Assembly (NCBI GenBank): GCA_017621845.1
Contig: JAGASI010000009.1
Location: 1-64,000, forward strand
Direction: 5' to 3'
From: Muribaculaceae bacterium
Lineage (GTDB): Bacteria; Bacteroidota; Bacteroidia; Bacteroidales; Muribaculaceae
Length of the DNA: 64,000 nt
The notes below the pieces were generated by a model that was not told the DNA's origin, made no database searches, and saw nothing but the letters and a program-made list of their open reading frames with translations. The translations under genes were made by a program, and so were the position numbers. Of the stretch, positions 42,286 through 51,337 are shown one piece after another (the stretch's first letter is position 1; each line of letters begins with the position of its first letter).

Positions 42286-43850
42286 GGCTCTATCCATCGG
42301 CCATCGGCCTTGATAAGGTTGATAAGCTCGTCGACCGCACTGGATGAAGGTATGTTTTTGAGTACACACTCTTTGGCGCGGTAGAGAGAGACATTGCCCA
42401 CCGCTGCACCGACATATCCATAGTCAGCGTCGGCCATCTCGCCCGGCCCGTTGACAATACATCCCATGACGCCGATTTTAAGTCCCTTGAGATGGAGTGT
42501 GGCGCGGCGCACATCGTGTAGTGTTTGTTGCAGGTCAAATAGAGTGCGACCACATCCCGGACAAGCGATATACTCGGTATGTGAAATACGACGACGTGTA
42601 GCTTGCAATATATTGAGAGCTATATCTCTGGATCGTTCAGGCGTAAGTGCCCCGGCATGTATGCCGATTGCCGAAACGGGTACACCGTCAAGTAACAGTG
42701 CTCCTAAATCTATTGAAGCGGCGACGGTGACTTCATCCTCGGTCATGTCATCGGGGTAGTTGACAATGATTACGGGGGCGATAGTTGCGCCAAGGTCTAT
42801 TTCATGTTTTATCTCATGCTTGATGTCATAAAGCAGTGCCGTTCCTGAAACTTCTATTACGGGCGCTCCATCGGGAAGGTCGTTGTCATGGCCTACGACG
42901 CCAATGACTTGAGGGGTGATGAGCGATGTTGAACTGAAATCATAGCCCGACGTGTCAAACTTTTGAGACAATGAAGTGCTACGCTCAGCCAGAGTATTGA
43001 TATGGCTGATGATGGTATTGGCGACAGGTACTTCGTTTTCAGGCGGTTCGCTGAGCGATACCCTTATTGTGTCACCTATACCTTCGGCCAATAGTGTGCC
43101 AATTCCTACAGCCGACTTTACACGACCATCTTCGCCATCACCGGCTTCTGTGACGCCAAGGTGTATGGGAAAATCCATATTCTCGTCATGCATGGCCTTG
43201 ACCAGTAGTCGCACGGTCTCCACCATGACACACACATTGGATGATTTGATAGAGATAATGACGTCGTTAAAATCATGGGCACGGCAAACTCTCAGGAATT
43301 CCATCGCCGACTCAACCATGCCTTCGGGAGTGTCACCATAGCGACTCATAATACGGTCAGAGAGTGAGCCGTGATTTACTCCAAGGCGCAGGGCGGTGCG
43401 TTGTTTGCGACATAAGTCGAGCAGTGGCATGAGTGCTTCTTCGATGCGACTAAGCTCGGCTTGATATTGCTGGCCGGTGTAGCTCAAAGATTTGAATGTG
43501 CGTGCCGGATCGACAAAGTTGCCGGGATTGATACGCACTTTGTCAACATGTAGAGCCGCCTCAAATGCGGCGGCAGGGTTAAAGTGTATATCGGCTGAGA
43601 TAGCTACGTCACATCCTCGGGCGCGCACTTGTTTGACAATTTCACCGAGATTGCGTGCATGATTGACGCCTTGGGCGGTGAGTCTGACGAGTTGAGCACC
43701 GGCGTTGGCTATAGATATTGTCTGGTCGGCCGACGCTTTTGTGTCGAGGGTCGGGGTATTGGTCATAGACTGTACTATGATGGGGCTACTACCACCGATA
43801 TATATGTTGCCGACAGGTACCGCGTGGGTCTTGCGTCGGCTATAGGACAT
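42282..43850 (-). CDS. ispG: 4-hydroxy-3-methylbut-2-enyl-diphosphate synthase IspG (GcpE)
   Basis: A 522-residue enzyme of the MEP isoprenoid pathway. It has the TIM-barrel first part (VQSMTNTPTLDTKASADQT and KVRINPGNF), a long middle insertion as in the plant/Bacteroidota three-domain form, and the C-terminal [4Fe-4S] domain with CPGCGRTLFD and MGCIVNGPGEMADADYGYVG. It converts MEcPP to HMBPP, feeding the undecaprenyl carrier made by UppS elsewhere in this window. An in-frame TTG exists four codons earlier, but the ATG at 43850 avoids overlapping purE. Confidence 0.95.
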   Translation of the reverse strand: MSYSRRKTHAVPVGNIYIGGSSPIIVQSMTNTPTLDTKASADQTISIANAGAQLVRLTAQGVNHARNLGEIVKQVRARGCDVAISADIHFNPAAAFEAALHVDKVRINPGNFVDPARTFKSLSYTGQQYQAELSRIEEALMPLLDLCRKQRTALRLGVNHGSLSDRIMSRYGDTPEGMVESAMEFLRVCRAHDFNDVIISIKSSNVCVMVETVRLLVKAMHDENMDFPIHLGVTEAGDGEDGRVKSAVGIGTLLAEGIGDTIRVSLSEPPENEVPVANTIISHINTLAERSTSLSQKFDTSGYDFSSTSLITPQVIGVVGHDNDLPDGAPVIEVSGTALLYDIKHEIKHEIDLGATIAPVIIVNYPDDMTEDEVTVAASIDLGALLLDGVPVSAIGIHAGALTPERSRDIALNILQATRRRISHTEYIACPGCGRTLFDLQQTLHDVRRATLHLKGLKIGVMGCIVNGPGEMADADYGYVGAAVGNVSLYRAKECVLKNIPSSSAVDELINLIKADGRWIEP

Positions 43851-43858
43851 TGCTGTTT

Positions 43859-44368
43859 TCAATTTGTCTTGAATGAATATGTATCAATTTGGGCCAACCG
43901 GTTGTTGGCGTTAACAATCTTGTCGGCGAGTGAGGAACGCCATGTCCCGTAACGGGTGGCAATTGATGGGTCGCTCAGGGCAAGGATACGTGTAGCCAGG
44001 ACAGCGGCATTCATGGCACCGTCAATGCCTACAGTGGCCACGGGTATGCCGGGAGGCATCTGTACAATAGAGAGCAGGGCATCCTTTCCGTCGAGTGTCG
44101 AACTGATAGGCACGCCGATGACGGGGAGGTCGGTCAATGCTGCAATGACACCGGGTAGGGCGGCGGCCATACCGGCGGCGGCAATAATGACTTTGATACC
44201 GCGTGTAGCAGCTGTAGTGGCAAATTCTTCGACCTCGCGTGGAGTGCGATGGGCGCTCAGAGCAAGTAGTTCAAACGGAATTTCCATTTTTTCAAGGAAG
44301 TCAGCAGCTTTACCTACGACGGGCATGTCGCTGGTGCTTCCCATGATGATACTGACAAGTGGTTGCAT
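43859..44368 (-). CDS. purE: N5-carboxyaminoimidazole ribonucleotide mutase PurE
   Basis: A 169-residue class I PurE. It has the phosphate loop MGSTSDMP at 9-16, the active-site SAHRTP with His40 (in ALSAHRTP), and [24 protein letters not shown]. It rearranges N5-CAIR to CAIR in purine synthesis and acts as an octamer. Its usual partner purK is not next to it. It ends eight bases before the ispG start. Confidence 0.97.
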   Translation of the reverse strand: MQPLVSIIMGSTSDMPVVGKAADFLEKMEIPFELLALSAHRTPREVEEFATTAATRGIKVIIAAAGMAAALPGVIAALTDLPVIGVPISSTLDGKDALLSIVQMPPGIPVATVGIDGAMNAAVLATRILALSDPSIATRYGTWRSSLADKIVNANNRLAQIDTYSFKTN

Positions 44369-44391
44369 ATTGATGAATATTTAGCGGTTGT

Positions 44392-45258
44392 TTAATATAC
44401 GATTGCCGGCTCCTGGATTGGTAGCAGATAGGTTAAATTCATTGCTATATAGGTGAGTACGCCACTGATAACAATACCTGTAATGACCTGGCTTACCGAG
44501 TGTTTGTTTAGGTAAACACGTGCCGAGCCGACTATGCCGGTAATAAGTATGGCGACTGTAATCCAGGGCATCAACGATATCTCTGTCATGTTGTTGATGT
44601 CAAGCCATACGAGCATACCGATGAGTGCCCCCATGCCACCACCATGTCCACTGATCTTCCAAAAAGGTGAAATGATTGCATATATGATGGCTATGACGCT
44701 GTTACCGAGGTACAACATTGTCAACCATTGGGGTGCATGCATGCGATATAGGTATATACCTGCGGCAATGTAACATAGTCCGGTTGCTGTCAGTGGTATA
44801 ATGCGTTCGTGGCGATTGGTGATGTCAAGATTTTGAACATGGCCTGACTTGATGAGTCCCAAAATCATTGCCATGGGAATGAGACCGGTAATCAGGAGCA
44901 CCATCATTGTTGACCAAAAGCGGGCACCTTCAGGTAGTTCGTTCAATGGTGTTATCCACATTGCTACAGCCATACAGTAGGTGGGTAGGAGCAGAGGAGA
45001 GAATGTCGTGCTGATATAGCCGGCCCAGTTGTTGTTATGTCTCATTGATGATGCCATCGGTGGTGTTTCAGTATCATCAGTTATTATTGTCAATTTGGGA
45101 GAGACTGAAGGATTGATGTCTTCAGGATTGTCGGTCGTTACTTGTGCTTCGTTGTTTTCGTGACTATCTGATGTTCCCGGTTTTTCTGATGTCTCAGATG
45201 ATTTTGTTGTAGTAGTGTCTTGGTAGTCGGGCATATATCGGGAGTGGTCGGTATTCAT
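44392..45258 (-). CDS. PAP2-superfamily-like membrane protein with disordered N-terminus
   Basis: A 288-residue protein. The first 75 residues are hydrophilic and low complexity (Thr/Ser/Asp/Glu-rich), followed by about six TM segments. PAP2 motif relics are visible: NRHERIIPL at the KxxxxxxRP position, KISGHGGGMGALIG at the PSGH position and SARVYLNKHSVSQVITG at the SRxxxxxHxxxD position, where the final Asp position is Gln. Members often dephosphorylate lipid phosphates such as undecaprenyl diphosphate or phosphatidate. The departures from consensus leave activity uncertain. It lies between purE and rpoN, 17 bases downstream of rpoN. Confidence 0.75.
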   Translation of the reverse strand: MNTDHSRYMPDYQDTTTTKSSETSEKPGTSDSHENNEAQVTTDNPEDINPSVSPKLTIITDDTETPPMASSMRHNNNWAGYISTTFSPLLLPTYCMAVAMWITPLNELPEGARFWSTMMVLLITGLIPMAMILGLIKSGHVQNLDITNRHERIIPLTATGLCYIAAGIYLYRMHAPQWLTMLYLGNSVIAIIYAIISPFWKISGHGGGMGALIGMLVWLDINNMTEISLMPWITVAILITGIVGSARVYLNKHSVSQVITGIVISGVLTYIAMNLTYLLPIQEPAIVY

Positions 45259-45275
45259 GTCGATATGATGTTGGG

Positions 45276-46700
45276 TTATAGTTTGCGCCTTAGACGTGCC
45301 GGGGGAATGGACATTTTTTCGCGATATTTGGTGACTGTGCGACGAGCGATGTTTAGACCGTTAGATTTGAGTCTGTCTTGTATCGCTTGGTCACTAAGTG
45401 GGGAGGCTCCGTCTTCATTTTCGATGAGCTCTTTGATCGACTCTAAAATCTGGTGGGATGTAGTGTCGCTGTCGTCATGAGGACGCTCGTTGAAGAACAT
45501 TTTCAATGGATAAATTGCGGCCGGGGTGGCTATGTATTTGCCTGAGGTCGCACGTGAAATCACAGATAGGTCTAAGCCTGTCAACGCTGCTATGTCTTTT
45601 AATATCATTGGACTGAGATTGGCAGGGTCTTCGGTGACAAAGAATTTGTGCTGTATTTTGACAATTGCTTTAATGACAGCCATCAGAGTCTCGTCTCGGC
45701 GTTTGAGTAGAGAGATAAATCCCTCGGCCTGGTCTCGACGGCCTTTGATGAAGGCGGCACTCTGACCGCTGTCGTTGGCTTGTGAGGCAATAATGCTGTC
45801 GGGACGGAAGGATTGTTCTACAACAAGCTGGGGTATGCGATGGGTGAGTCCTAAGGAATAGGAGCCATCATCGTGTGGCTCTATGTAAAAGTCGGGGTTA
45901 ACATGCCTGAGACGGTCCTCGATGTCCGAGGCACTGTCGTTGCCGGGCTTGGGATTGAGGCTCTTGATAACTTCTATGGCTTCCTTGAGTTGTTGGCGAT
46001 CAATGCCCATGCGTGTCCTGATTTTGTCATAATGCAGGTTGCTGAATTCGTCGAAGTAATGGTCGAGGATATCACCGGCGATGCGTGTTGTCAGAGTCTT
46101 GGGCTCGCGGCGTTTGATTTGTAATAGCAGGCAATCTCTAAGGTCGATGGCGCCCACACCGGCAGGGTCGAGTTGTCTCACATATTCGGCGGCATCCATT
46201 ACTTGACGTGTGGTGGTCTCGTGTCCTGTGTGAATTGTTATGTCATCGGCGATAGCGTTGTATGGACGTGTCAGACGTCCATTGTTGTCGAGCGTGCCTA
46301 TGATGTATGTTGCAATCTGCCGTGTCTCGGTGTCAAGGTCATATTCGCTTAACTGCTCTATAAGATTTTCACCCATTGTCTGGGTCGAGGGATTGATTTC
46401 GAGGCTGGTGGCAACAGAGTCTCGCCCCGAAGATGGTAGGGAGGGCATATCCTCGTCGTTAAGATAGTCGGCTTGTAACAGGTCGTCAGATGTCTCGTTG
46501 AAGTCTGAGCCTTCGTTATCATCATTGTTGTCTCCTAAGGGGGTGACTGCCTCGAGAGCCGGATTTTCGTCAAGTTCATGGCGCACTTTATCCTCAATCT
46601 CAGCAGTGTTCATCTCAAGCATACGCACAAATTGCACCTGTTGGGGAGACAGATGCAACAGCGTCTTCTGGCTTTGTTCGAGATTTAACTGTTCATTCAT
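45276..46700 (-). CDS. rpoN: RNA polymerase sigma-54 factor
   Basis: A 474-residue sigma-54. It has the activator-interacting domain at the N-terminus (LEQSQKTLLHLSPQQVQFVRMLEMN), an acidic spacer, the core-binding domain with YIIGTLDNNGRLTRPYN and LDPAGVGAIDLRDCLLLQ, and the RpoN box ARRTVTKYRE near 453-462 that recognises the -24 element. It directs transcription dependent on enhancer-binding activators. A -7-like promoter element lies five bases before the ATG, suggesting a leaderless transcript. Confidence 0.96.
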   Translation of the reverse strand: MNEQLNLEQSQKTLLHLSPQQVQFVRMLEMNTAEIEDKVRHELDENPALEAVTPLGDNNDDNEGSDFNETSDDLLQADYLNDEDMPSLPSSGRDSVATSLEINPSTQTMGENLIEQLSEYDLDTETRQIATYIIGTLDNNGRLTRPYNAIADDITIHTGHETTTRQVMDAAEYVRQLDPAGVGAIDLRDCLLLQIKRREPKTLTTRIAGDILDHYFDEFSNLHYDKIRTRMGIDRQQLKEAIEVIKSLNPKPGNDSASDIEDRLRHVNPDFYIEPHDDGSYSLGLTHRIPQLVVEQSFRPDSIIASQANDSGQSAAFIKGRRDQAEGFISLLKRRDETLMAVIKAIVKIQHKFFVTEDPANLSPMILKDIAALTGLDLSVISRATSGKYIATPAAIYPLKMFFNERPHDDSDTTSHQILESIKELIENEDGASPLSDQAIQDRLKSNGLNIARRTVTKYREKMSIPPARLRRKL

Positions 46701-46704
46701 TCCA

Positions 46705-46712
46705 CAAAATTA
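46705..46712 (-). promoter_or_regulatory. -7 element abutting rpoN
   Basis: Minus-strand TAATTTTG (plus CAAAATTA). It ends five bases before the ATG, so the expected transcription start coincides with the start codon. No convincing -33 partner. Confidence 0.4.
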
Positions 46713-46745
46713 CCAACAAAAAATATAAGTACGTAATTTTTTAAC

Positions 46746-46753
46746 TAAATTTG
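46746..46753 (+). promoter_or_regulatory. -7 element for ribD
   Basis: TAAATTTG, 24 bases before the ribD ATG. No clear -33 element at the expected distance. It is divergent from the rpoN element in the same 76-base gap. Confidence 0.4.
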
Positions 46754-46776
46754 TGTCACCTATAATATTCATAGAA

Positions 46777-47799
46777 ATGGAAACAGATGAGAGATATATG
46801 AGGCGGGCGCTGGAGCTGGCCTCACGTGGTGACGGATATGTGTCGCCTAATCCTATGGTTGGAGCAGTGATAGTAGCTCCCGACGGGCGTATTATCGGCG
46901 AGGGTTATCATCGTCGGTGGGGCGAGGCTCATGCTGAGGTAAACGCAGTTAATTCAGTCAGTCCTGTCGACCAGGGCCTTATCCCCAAGTCGACAATCTA
47001 TGTGACTCTCGAGCCATGTTCCCATTATGGCAAGACACCACCGTGTGCCGAGTTGTTGATACGCTCGGGCTTTCATCGTGTTGTTGTAGGAGCGGTGGAC
47101 CCGTTTGAAAAAGTTGCCGGGCGAGGTATCAGGATGCTTACCGATGCCGGTATTGAGGTTGTAAGCGGCGTGATGGCCGAGGAGTCGCGACGTCTCAATT
47201 GTCGCTTTTTTACAGCTCACACTCTCCAACGACCGTATGTTCTACTGAAATGGGCATGTAGTCGCGATGGATTTATGGATGTGAAGCGTGGGGAGGGGAA
47301 CATGCCGGCCCGGTTTTCAACACCCGTTGGGCAGGTCATGGTACATAAGCTTAGAAGTCAGTATGATGCCATTTTAGCCGGGCCCGGAACTCTTGTCGCT
47401 GACAACCCGAGTCTTGACAATCGCCTTTGGTGGGGCCGGTCTCCACGTGCCGTAATTCTCAATCCTCATGGTTCCCTGCCACCCGACCTCAAGGTGTTGG
47501 GCCGGGATGACAATATTATATATAATGAATCGACAGGAATTGAAGATATGCTCTCAGACCTCTATCGCTGTGGTATCACATCATTGATGGTAGAAGGTGG
47601 CGCCAAGACTCTTAATAGATTTATAGATAGTGGAATATGGGATTTGGCCCGGGTTGAAGTCGCTCCATGGGATTTGGCCGAGCGTGGCTGTGTATCCAGC
47701 CCTTCAATCCCGTCAGGTTATCTTAGTTCATCATGTGCTCTTGTTTCCAACCGTGTTGATATTTATTCCAACAATCCTTTAAAATTAAACTATATATGA
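46777..47799 (+). CDS. ribD: Bifunctional pyrimidine deaminase/reductase RibD
   Basis: A 340-residue riboflavin enzyme. The N-terminal deaminase has the zinc motif HAE at 52-54 and EPCSHYGKTPPC at 79-90 (C81, C90). The C-terminal reductase domain includes LLKWACSRDGFMD, KLRSQYDAILAGPGTLVADNPSLDNR and the LMVEGGAKTLNRFIDSG motif. It carries out the second and third steps from GTP toward riboflavin. No FMN riboswitch is seen in the short leader. Confidence 0.95.
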   Translation: METDERYMRRALELASRGDGYVSPNPMVGAVIVAPDGRIIGEGYHRRWGEAHAEVNAVNSVSPVDQGLIPKSTIYVTLEPCSHYGKTPPCAELLIRSGFHRVVVGAVDPFEKVAGRGIRMLTDAGIEVVSGVMAEESRRLNCRFFTAHTLQRPYVLLKWACSRDGFMDVKRGEGNMPARFSTPVGQVMVHKLRSQYDAILAGPGTLVADNPSLDNRLWWGRSPRAVILNPHGSLPPDLKVLGRDDNIIYNESTGIEDMLSDLYRCGITSLMVEGGAKTLNRFIDSGIWDLARVEVAPWDLAERGCVSSPSIPSGYLSSSCALVSNRVDIYSNNPLKLNYI

Positions 47800-47917
47800 T
47801 TGTAATAAGGCAATGAGACTTTCGGACCTTGGTTCAATCCATATAGTAGATTTGACATGTCTAAAGCCTAAATCAGTTTGGTTAAACTTTAAATCAGTCT
47901 ATATGCTTTATCAGTTA

Positions 47918-47952
47918 AAAACCTATAAAAATGAGTTTGCATAGTAGGTTTT
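47918..47952 (+). terminator. Weak hairpin after ribD
   Basis: AAAACCTA (47918-47925) pairs with TAGGTTTT (47945-47952), 8 bp with a 19-base loop and four T at the end. It lies 118 bases after the ribD stop; an imperfect terminator at best. Confidence 0.3.
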
Positions 47953-47957
47953 GTTGA

Positions 47958-47995
47958 TAACTTTGTCGGCGTTAAGAGCGTTTTTTATAACTTTG
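47958..47995 (+). promoter_or_regulatory. Tandem -7 elements for the DUF6242-like lipoprotein gene
   Basis: TAACTTTG occurs twice, at 47958-47965 and 47988-47995. For the distal one a TTTG lies 18 bases upstream (47936-47939); for the proximal one the TTTG inside the first copy lies 22 bases upstream. Both spacings are slightly off the ideal 19-21. Confidence 0.4.
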
Positions 47996-48016
47996 CAAGA
48001 TGAAATAACTACCGGT

Positions 48017-49540
48017 ATGATTAAAAAAATAACTAAAGTATTAGCTACTACCGCATTAACCGTTGGTGTCATCGCTTGTAACAGTGAGGCCGACGTTACT
48101 GATATTATATATGCGACAGATTCAAGTGCATTGATATCGTCGTTTAGTCTTGAGGCCAATGAAGATATACTTGACAATCTGGACTCGGTATTCTTTTCGA
48201 TAGATGCCGTCAATGGCCGTATTTATAACGCCGATTCCTTGCCTTATGGAACTCGTGTGACAGGACTGGTACCTGTGATTTCGACTGATAATGCCAGGAT
48301 TGTCGAGCTGTCAATTCCTCGAGCCAACAATACCGATACCATCGTTGACTACCTGTCCAATACTACAGACTCGGTTAATTTTTCCCGAGGACCGGTCAAG
48401 GTGAGGGTGGTGTCTTATGACGGACTGTGTGAGCGTACATATCAGGTATCGGTCAATGTCCATCAAGTCAAGCCTGACACCCTGGTGTGGGACCGTGTGG
48501 GACAGTCCAACCTGCCCTCACTATTTATTGTGCCGGCCCAACAGCGTACAGCTCAATCGGGCGACCGTTATTACTGCCTCACCACCTCAGATGGCAAATA
48601 CTCACTGGCCAAGGCCGATGACCCCGCCGGTCCATGGACTGTTGGTGAGTTTAAGCCCACGTTCACTCCCGACGTGGAGTCGATGACCGGGACACCTGAT
48701 GCTTTATATATATTGTCGACCGACAACAAGCTATATCGCTCGATTAATGGCGGTGACAGCTGGACTGCTGTCGCTGATGATTGGAAATATATCTATGGAG
48801 GTTATGGCACCACATTGTGGGGCGCACGCTATGCCGATGGCCGATGGTATCGTGTAACCTATCCCGGAGGTAAACAGGAGGATATGCCTTCTGCGTTCCC
48901 CGTGTCCGGCACCTCGCTTCCTATTACCTATACCTATGAAATGTCCGACACCCCTCAGATGCTCATAACCGGTGGTCGCCGAGCCGACGGGTCACTGGTG
49001 GCCGGGACCTGGGGATATGATGGTAATTCGTGGCAATACCTCACCCAGCAACCTCTTGATTATGCCCTGAGTGATGCAGTGGTTGTGCCTTACTTTGTTT
49101 CCAAGGTTAACACCAACACCTGGAAAGCATCGCGGTCGTCGGTAATACTTGCGATGTTTGGTAGCCGTGCCAACGGCACACTCAATGATACTGTATATCT
49201 TTCCCCTGACATGGGTATAAACTGGGTTAAAGCCCCTGAACAGATGCAGATTTCAGGCAAGATTCCTGCTCGAGCCAAGGCTCAGGGATTTGTTGCCGAG
49301 CAGACCCTGAGTGTTGACTCCAAGGCTGTGGCATCATTCCGCGACACCTATATGGCACGGTTGCCTATAGGTGCCCGCTGGATTGAGTATAATGACAGCA
49401 AGAGCCGAGTCATAAAGCCCGTGACCACATGGGAGTGCCCATACATATATATATTTGGTGGAGCAGGAGCTGACAACCAGACATATAACACTATTTGGCG
49501 TGGAGTTATCCGCCGCTTCACGTTCAAGCCCCTGTATTAG
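48017..49540 (+). CDS. DUF6242-like lipoprotein with BNR/Asp-box beta-propeller
   Basis: A 507-residue surface or periplasmic lipoprotein. The signal MIKKITKVLATTALTVGVIAC places the lipidated Cys at 21. The N-terminal 150 residues form a beta-sandwich-like region (DUF6242 type; SSALISSFSLEANEDI). The rest looks like a propeller with an Asp-box (YRSINGGDSWTAV) and repeated TYEMSDTPQMLITGGR and YIFGGAG blades. The function is unknown; homologs occur in Bacteroidales. I start at the ATG at 48017, because the lipoprotein signal begins there. Confidence 0.75.
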   Translation: MIKKITKVLATTALTVGVIACNSEADVTDIIYATDSSALISSFSLEANEDILDNLDSVFFSIDAVNGRIYNADSLPYGTRVTGLVPVISTDNARIVELSIPRANNTDTIVDYLSNTTDSVNFSRGPVKVRVVSYDGLCERTYQVSVNVHQVKPDTLVWDRVGQSNLPSLFIVPAQQRTAQSGDRYYCLTTSDGKYSLAKADDPAGPWTVGEFKPTFTPDVESMTGTPDALYILSTDNKLYRSINGGDSWTAVADDWKYIYGGYGTTLWGARYADGRWYRVTYPGGKQEDMPSAFPVSGTSLPITYTYEMSDTPQMLITGGRRADGSLVAGTWGYDGNSWQYLTQQPLDYALSDAVVVPYFVSKVNTNTWKASRSSVILAMFGSRANGTLNDTVYLSPDMGINWVKAPEQMQISGKIPARAKAQGFVAEQTLSVDSKAVASFRDTYMARLPIGARWIEYNDSKSRVIKPVTTWECPYIYIFGGAGADNQTYNTIWRGVIRRFTFKPLY

Positions 49541-49547
49541 AAATTTG

Positions 49548-49574
49548 CTATATGATAAAGTGAAAATCATATAG
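49548..49574. repeat. 9-bp perfect inverted repeat upstream of the PorG-like gene
   Basis: CTATATGAT (49548-49556) and ATCATATAG (49566-49574) are exact complements around a 9-base loop. It begins seven bases after the lipoprotein stop codon. No T-tract follows, so an operator or leader hairpin is as likely as a terminator. Confidence 0.45.
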
Positions 49575-49630
49575 ATGCACACAAACAATAATAGATAACA
49601 AGATACAATAAGCCCGCTTCCAATAACAAG

Positions 49631-50332
49631 ATGCCCCTGATTACCCGTCTTACCCGCCTGTGCCACATATCGGTGATGATGTTGATAGCCATCGTCACAA
49701 CGGATACATGTGCCCAGGAGACACCATACAAGTATAATATAGGCGCGCGTTTAGGCATGAGCGGATATGTAGGTGAGGCATCTTCCAACCTGTTTTCCCA
49801 TCCCGGTTTTTGTGCCTCGGGTGAGTTTAATTATCAGTATGACTCACGTTGGGTATTTGGAGGTTCGTTGGGTTTCCAGACACTGAGTGGCTCGACGGCC
49901 GATATGGACAACGTTCTACCCGGAGGAGCTGTTTATGACTTCAAGTCATCGGTTGTGGACCTTGCCGGATATGCCGAATTCAACTTCTTCAGCTTTGGCA
50001 TAGGAGAGACATACAAGAAGCTCAAACGATGGACACCATACCTTAAGTTGGGCGTGGGTGTAGCGATGGCAACATCTGATGGCTCGACAGCGTGGGCTCC
50101 TACAATTCCAATGGGTGTAGGTATTAAATATAAGGTCTCAGAGAGATTTAACCTCAACGCCGAGTTTCTGGCTGTGAAAGCCTTCTCAGACCATATTGAC
50201 GGCCCCCTGCTATCTGATTTACAACTTATCAAATCTTCATTTGTCAAAAACAACGACTGGTATTCGCGTATAAGTATAGGTTTTACTTATGAGTTTTCTC
50301 GCCGATGCGAGACCTGCCATTATGTCGATTGA
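49631..50332 (+). CDS. DUF6089 family outer membrane barrel, PorG-like
   Basis: A 233-residue outer membrane protein with signal peptide (ending near TCAQETPYKY) and about eight amphipathic strands. The DUF6089 pattern is visible: YNIGARLGMSGYVGEASSN, then LFSHPGFCASGEFNYQYDSRW, and the WTPYLKLGVGVAMA strand. The family includes PorG of the type IX secretion system, and the order PorG-like, uppS, bamA, skp, skp is that known from Porphyromonas and other Bacteroidota. The function in T9SS here is inferred from family and order. Confidence 0.82.
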   Translation: MPLITRLTRLCHISVMMLIAIVTTDTCAQETPYKYNIGARLGMSGYVGEASSNLFSHPGFCASGEFNYQYDSRWVFGGSLGFQTLSGSTADMDNVLPGGAVYDFKSSVVDLAGYAEFNFFSFGIGETYKKLKRWTPYLKLGVGVAMATSDGSTAWAPTIPMGVGIKYKVSERFNLNAEFLAVKAFSDHIDGPLLSDLQLIKSSFVKNNDWYSRISIGFTYEFSRRCETCHYVD

Positions 50333-50411
50333 ACACAGACGCTAAAAGTAGATAATCAAACAGACACTCTAATATATCCGCTATATTGACACTCTTAACA
50401 GATATTGAACA

Positions 50412-51188
50412 ATGACAACATCCAAGACTTATACGGTTAACTTCCCGGTACCTGCCCATATCGCCATGATTATGGACGGCAACGGCCGTTGGGCACGAGA
50501 GCGAGGCTTGGAACGGGCAGCCGGACATGTCGAGGGTGTCAATACAGTACGTCGTGTCACTGAAGCCGCTTCACAGCTCGGGATTAAATACCTGACGCTC
50601 TATGCTTTCTCTACCGAGAACTGGAATCGTCCCCGGGAGGAAGTCAATATACTCATGCATCTGATAGTGACTGCTATTGAGCGCGAGACTCCCGACTTAA
50701 TAAAGAATAATGTGAGACTCAGTGTTATTGGTGACTACTCGCGGGTGCCTGCCGACACAATGACACGTCTCAACCAATGTGTCGCTGATACTGCCCACTG
50801 TACCGGTCTCAACCTCATTCTTGCTATCAGTTATTCCTCACGATGGGAGATTGTGGAAGCCTCACGTCGCCTTGCAGTCTTGGCTGTGGAGGGTAAAATT
50901 ACTCCCGAGAGCATTGATGCCGACATTTTGGAAAAACAACTTGCCACTACCGGCATCCCCGATCCGGACATACTCATCCGCACAGGCGGGGACATGCGTG
51001 TGTCCAATTTCCTGCTGTGGCAAATCGCATATACCGAGCTGTTCGTAACTCAGACATACTGGCCCGACTTTGATGGAGACCAGCTTGTAGATATCATCAA
51101 ACAGTTCAACACCCGCCAACGCCGGTTTGGATTAACCGGAGAACAGGCCGAGGCCCTAAACAACACATCATCCCGGCCTTCATCATGA
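50412..51188 (+). CDS. uppS: Undecaprenyl diphosphate synthase (isoprenyl transferase)
   Basis: A 258-residue cis-prenyltransferase. It has the catalytic Asp motif AMIMDGNGRWARERG at about 18-32, YAFSTENWNRPREEV, and the C-terminal DPDILIRTGGDMRVSNFLLWQIAYTELF motif. It builds the C55 lipid carrier for peptidoglycan and surface polysaccharides from IspG-pathway precursors. It stands directly before bamA, a conserved Bacteroidota order. Length is typical. Confidence 0.96.
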   Translation: MTTSKTYTVNFPVPAHIAMIMDGNGRWARERGLERAAGHVEGVNTVRRVTEAASQLGIKYLTLYAFSTENWNRPREEVNILMHLIVTAIERETPDLIKNNVRLSVIGDYSRVPADTMTRLNQCVADTAHCTGLNLILAISYSSRWEIVEASRRLAVLAVEGKITPESIDADILEKQLATTGIPDPDILIRTGGDMRVSNFLLWQIAYTELFVTQTYWPDFDGDQLVDIIKQFNTRQRRFGLTGEQAEALNNTSSRPSS

Positions 51189-51337
51189 ACGCCAATAAGT
51201 ATTCCTCTCCTGTAGATATGTAAAAATAACTATAAGTTAACAATTAACTCCTCACATTTCTCCTCCACGACAATATATTCAATACTCTATCGCTCACGTT
51301 TTATCGACAACAACAAGTTTACAACATTTATCACGAT

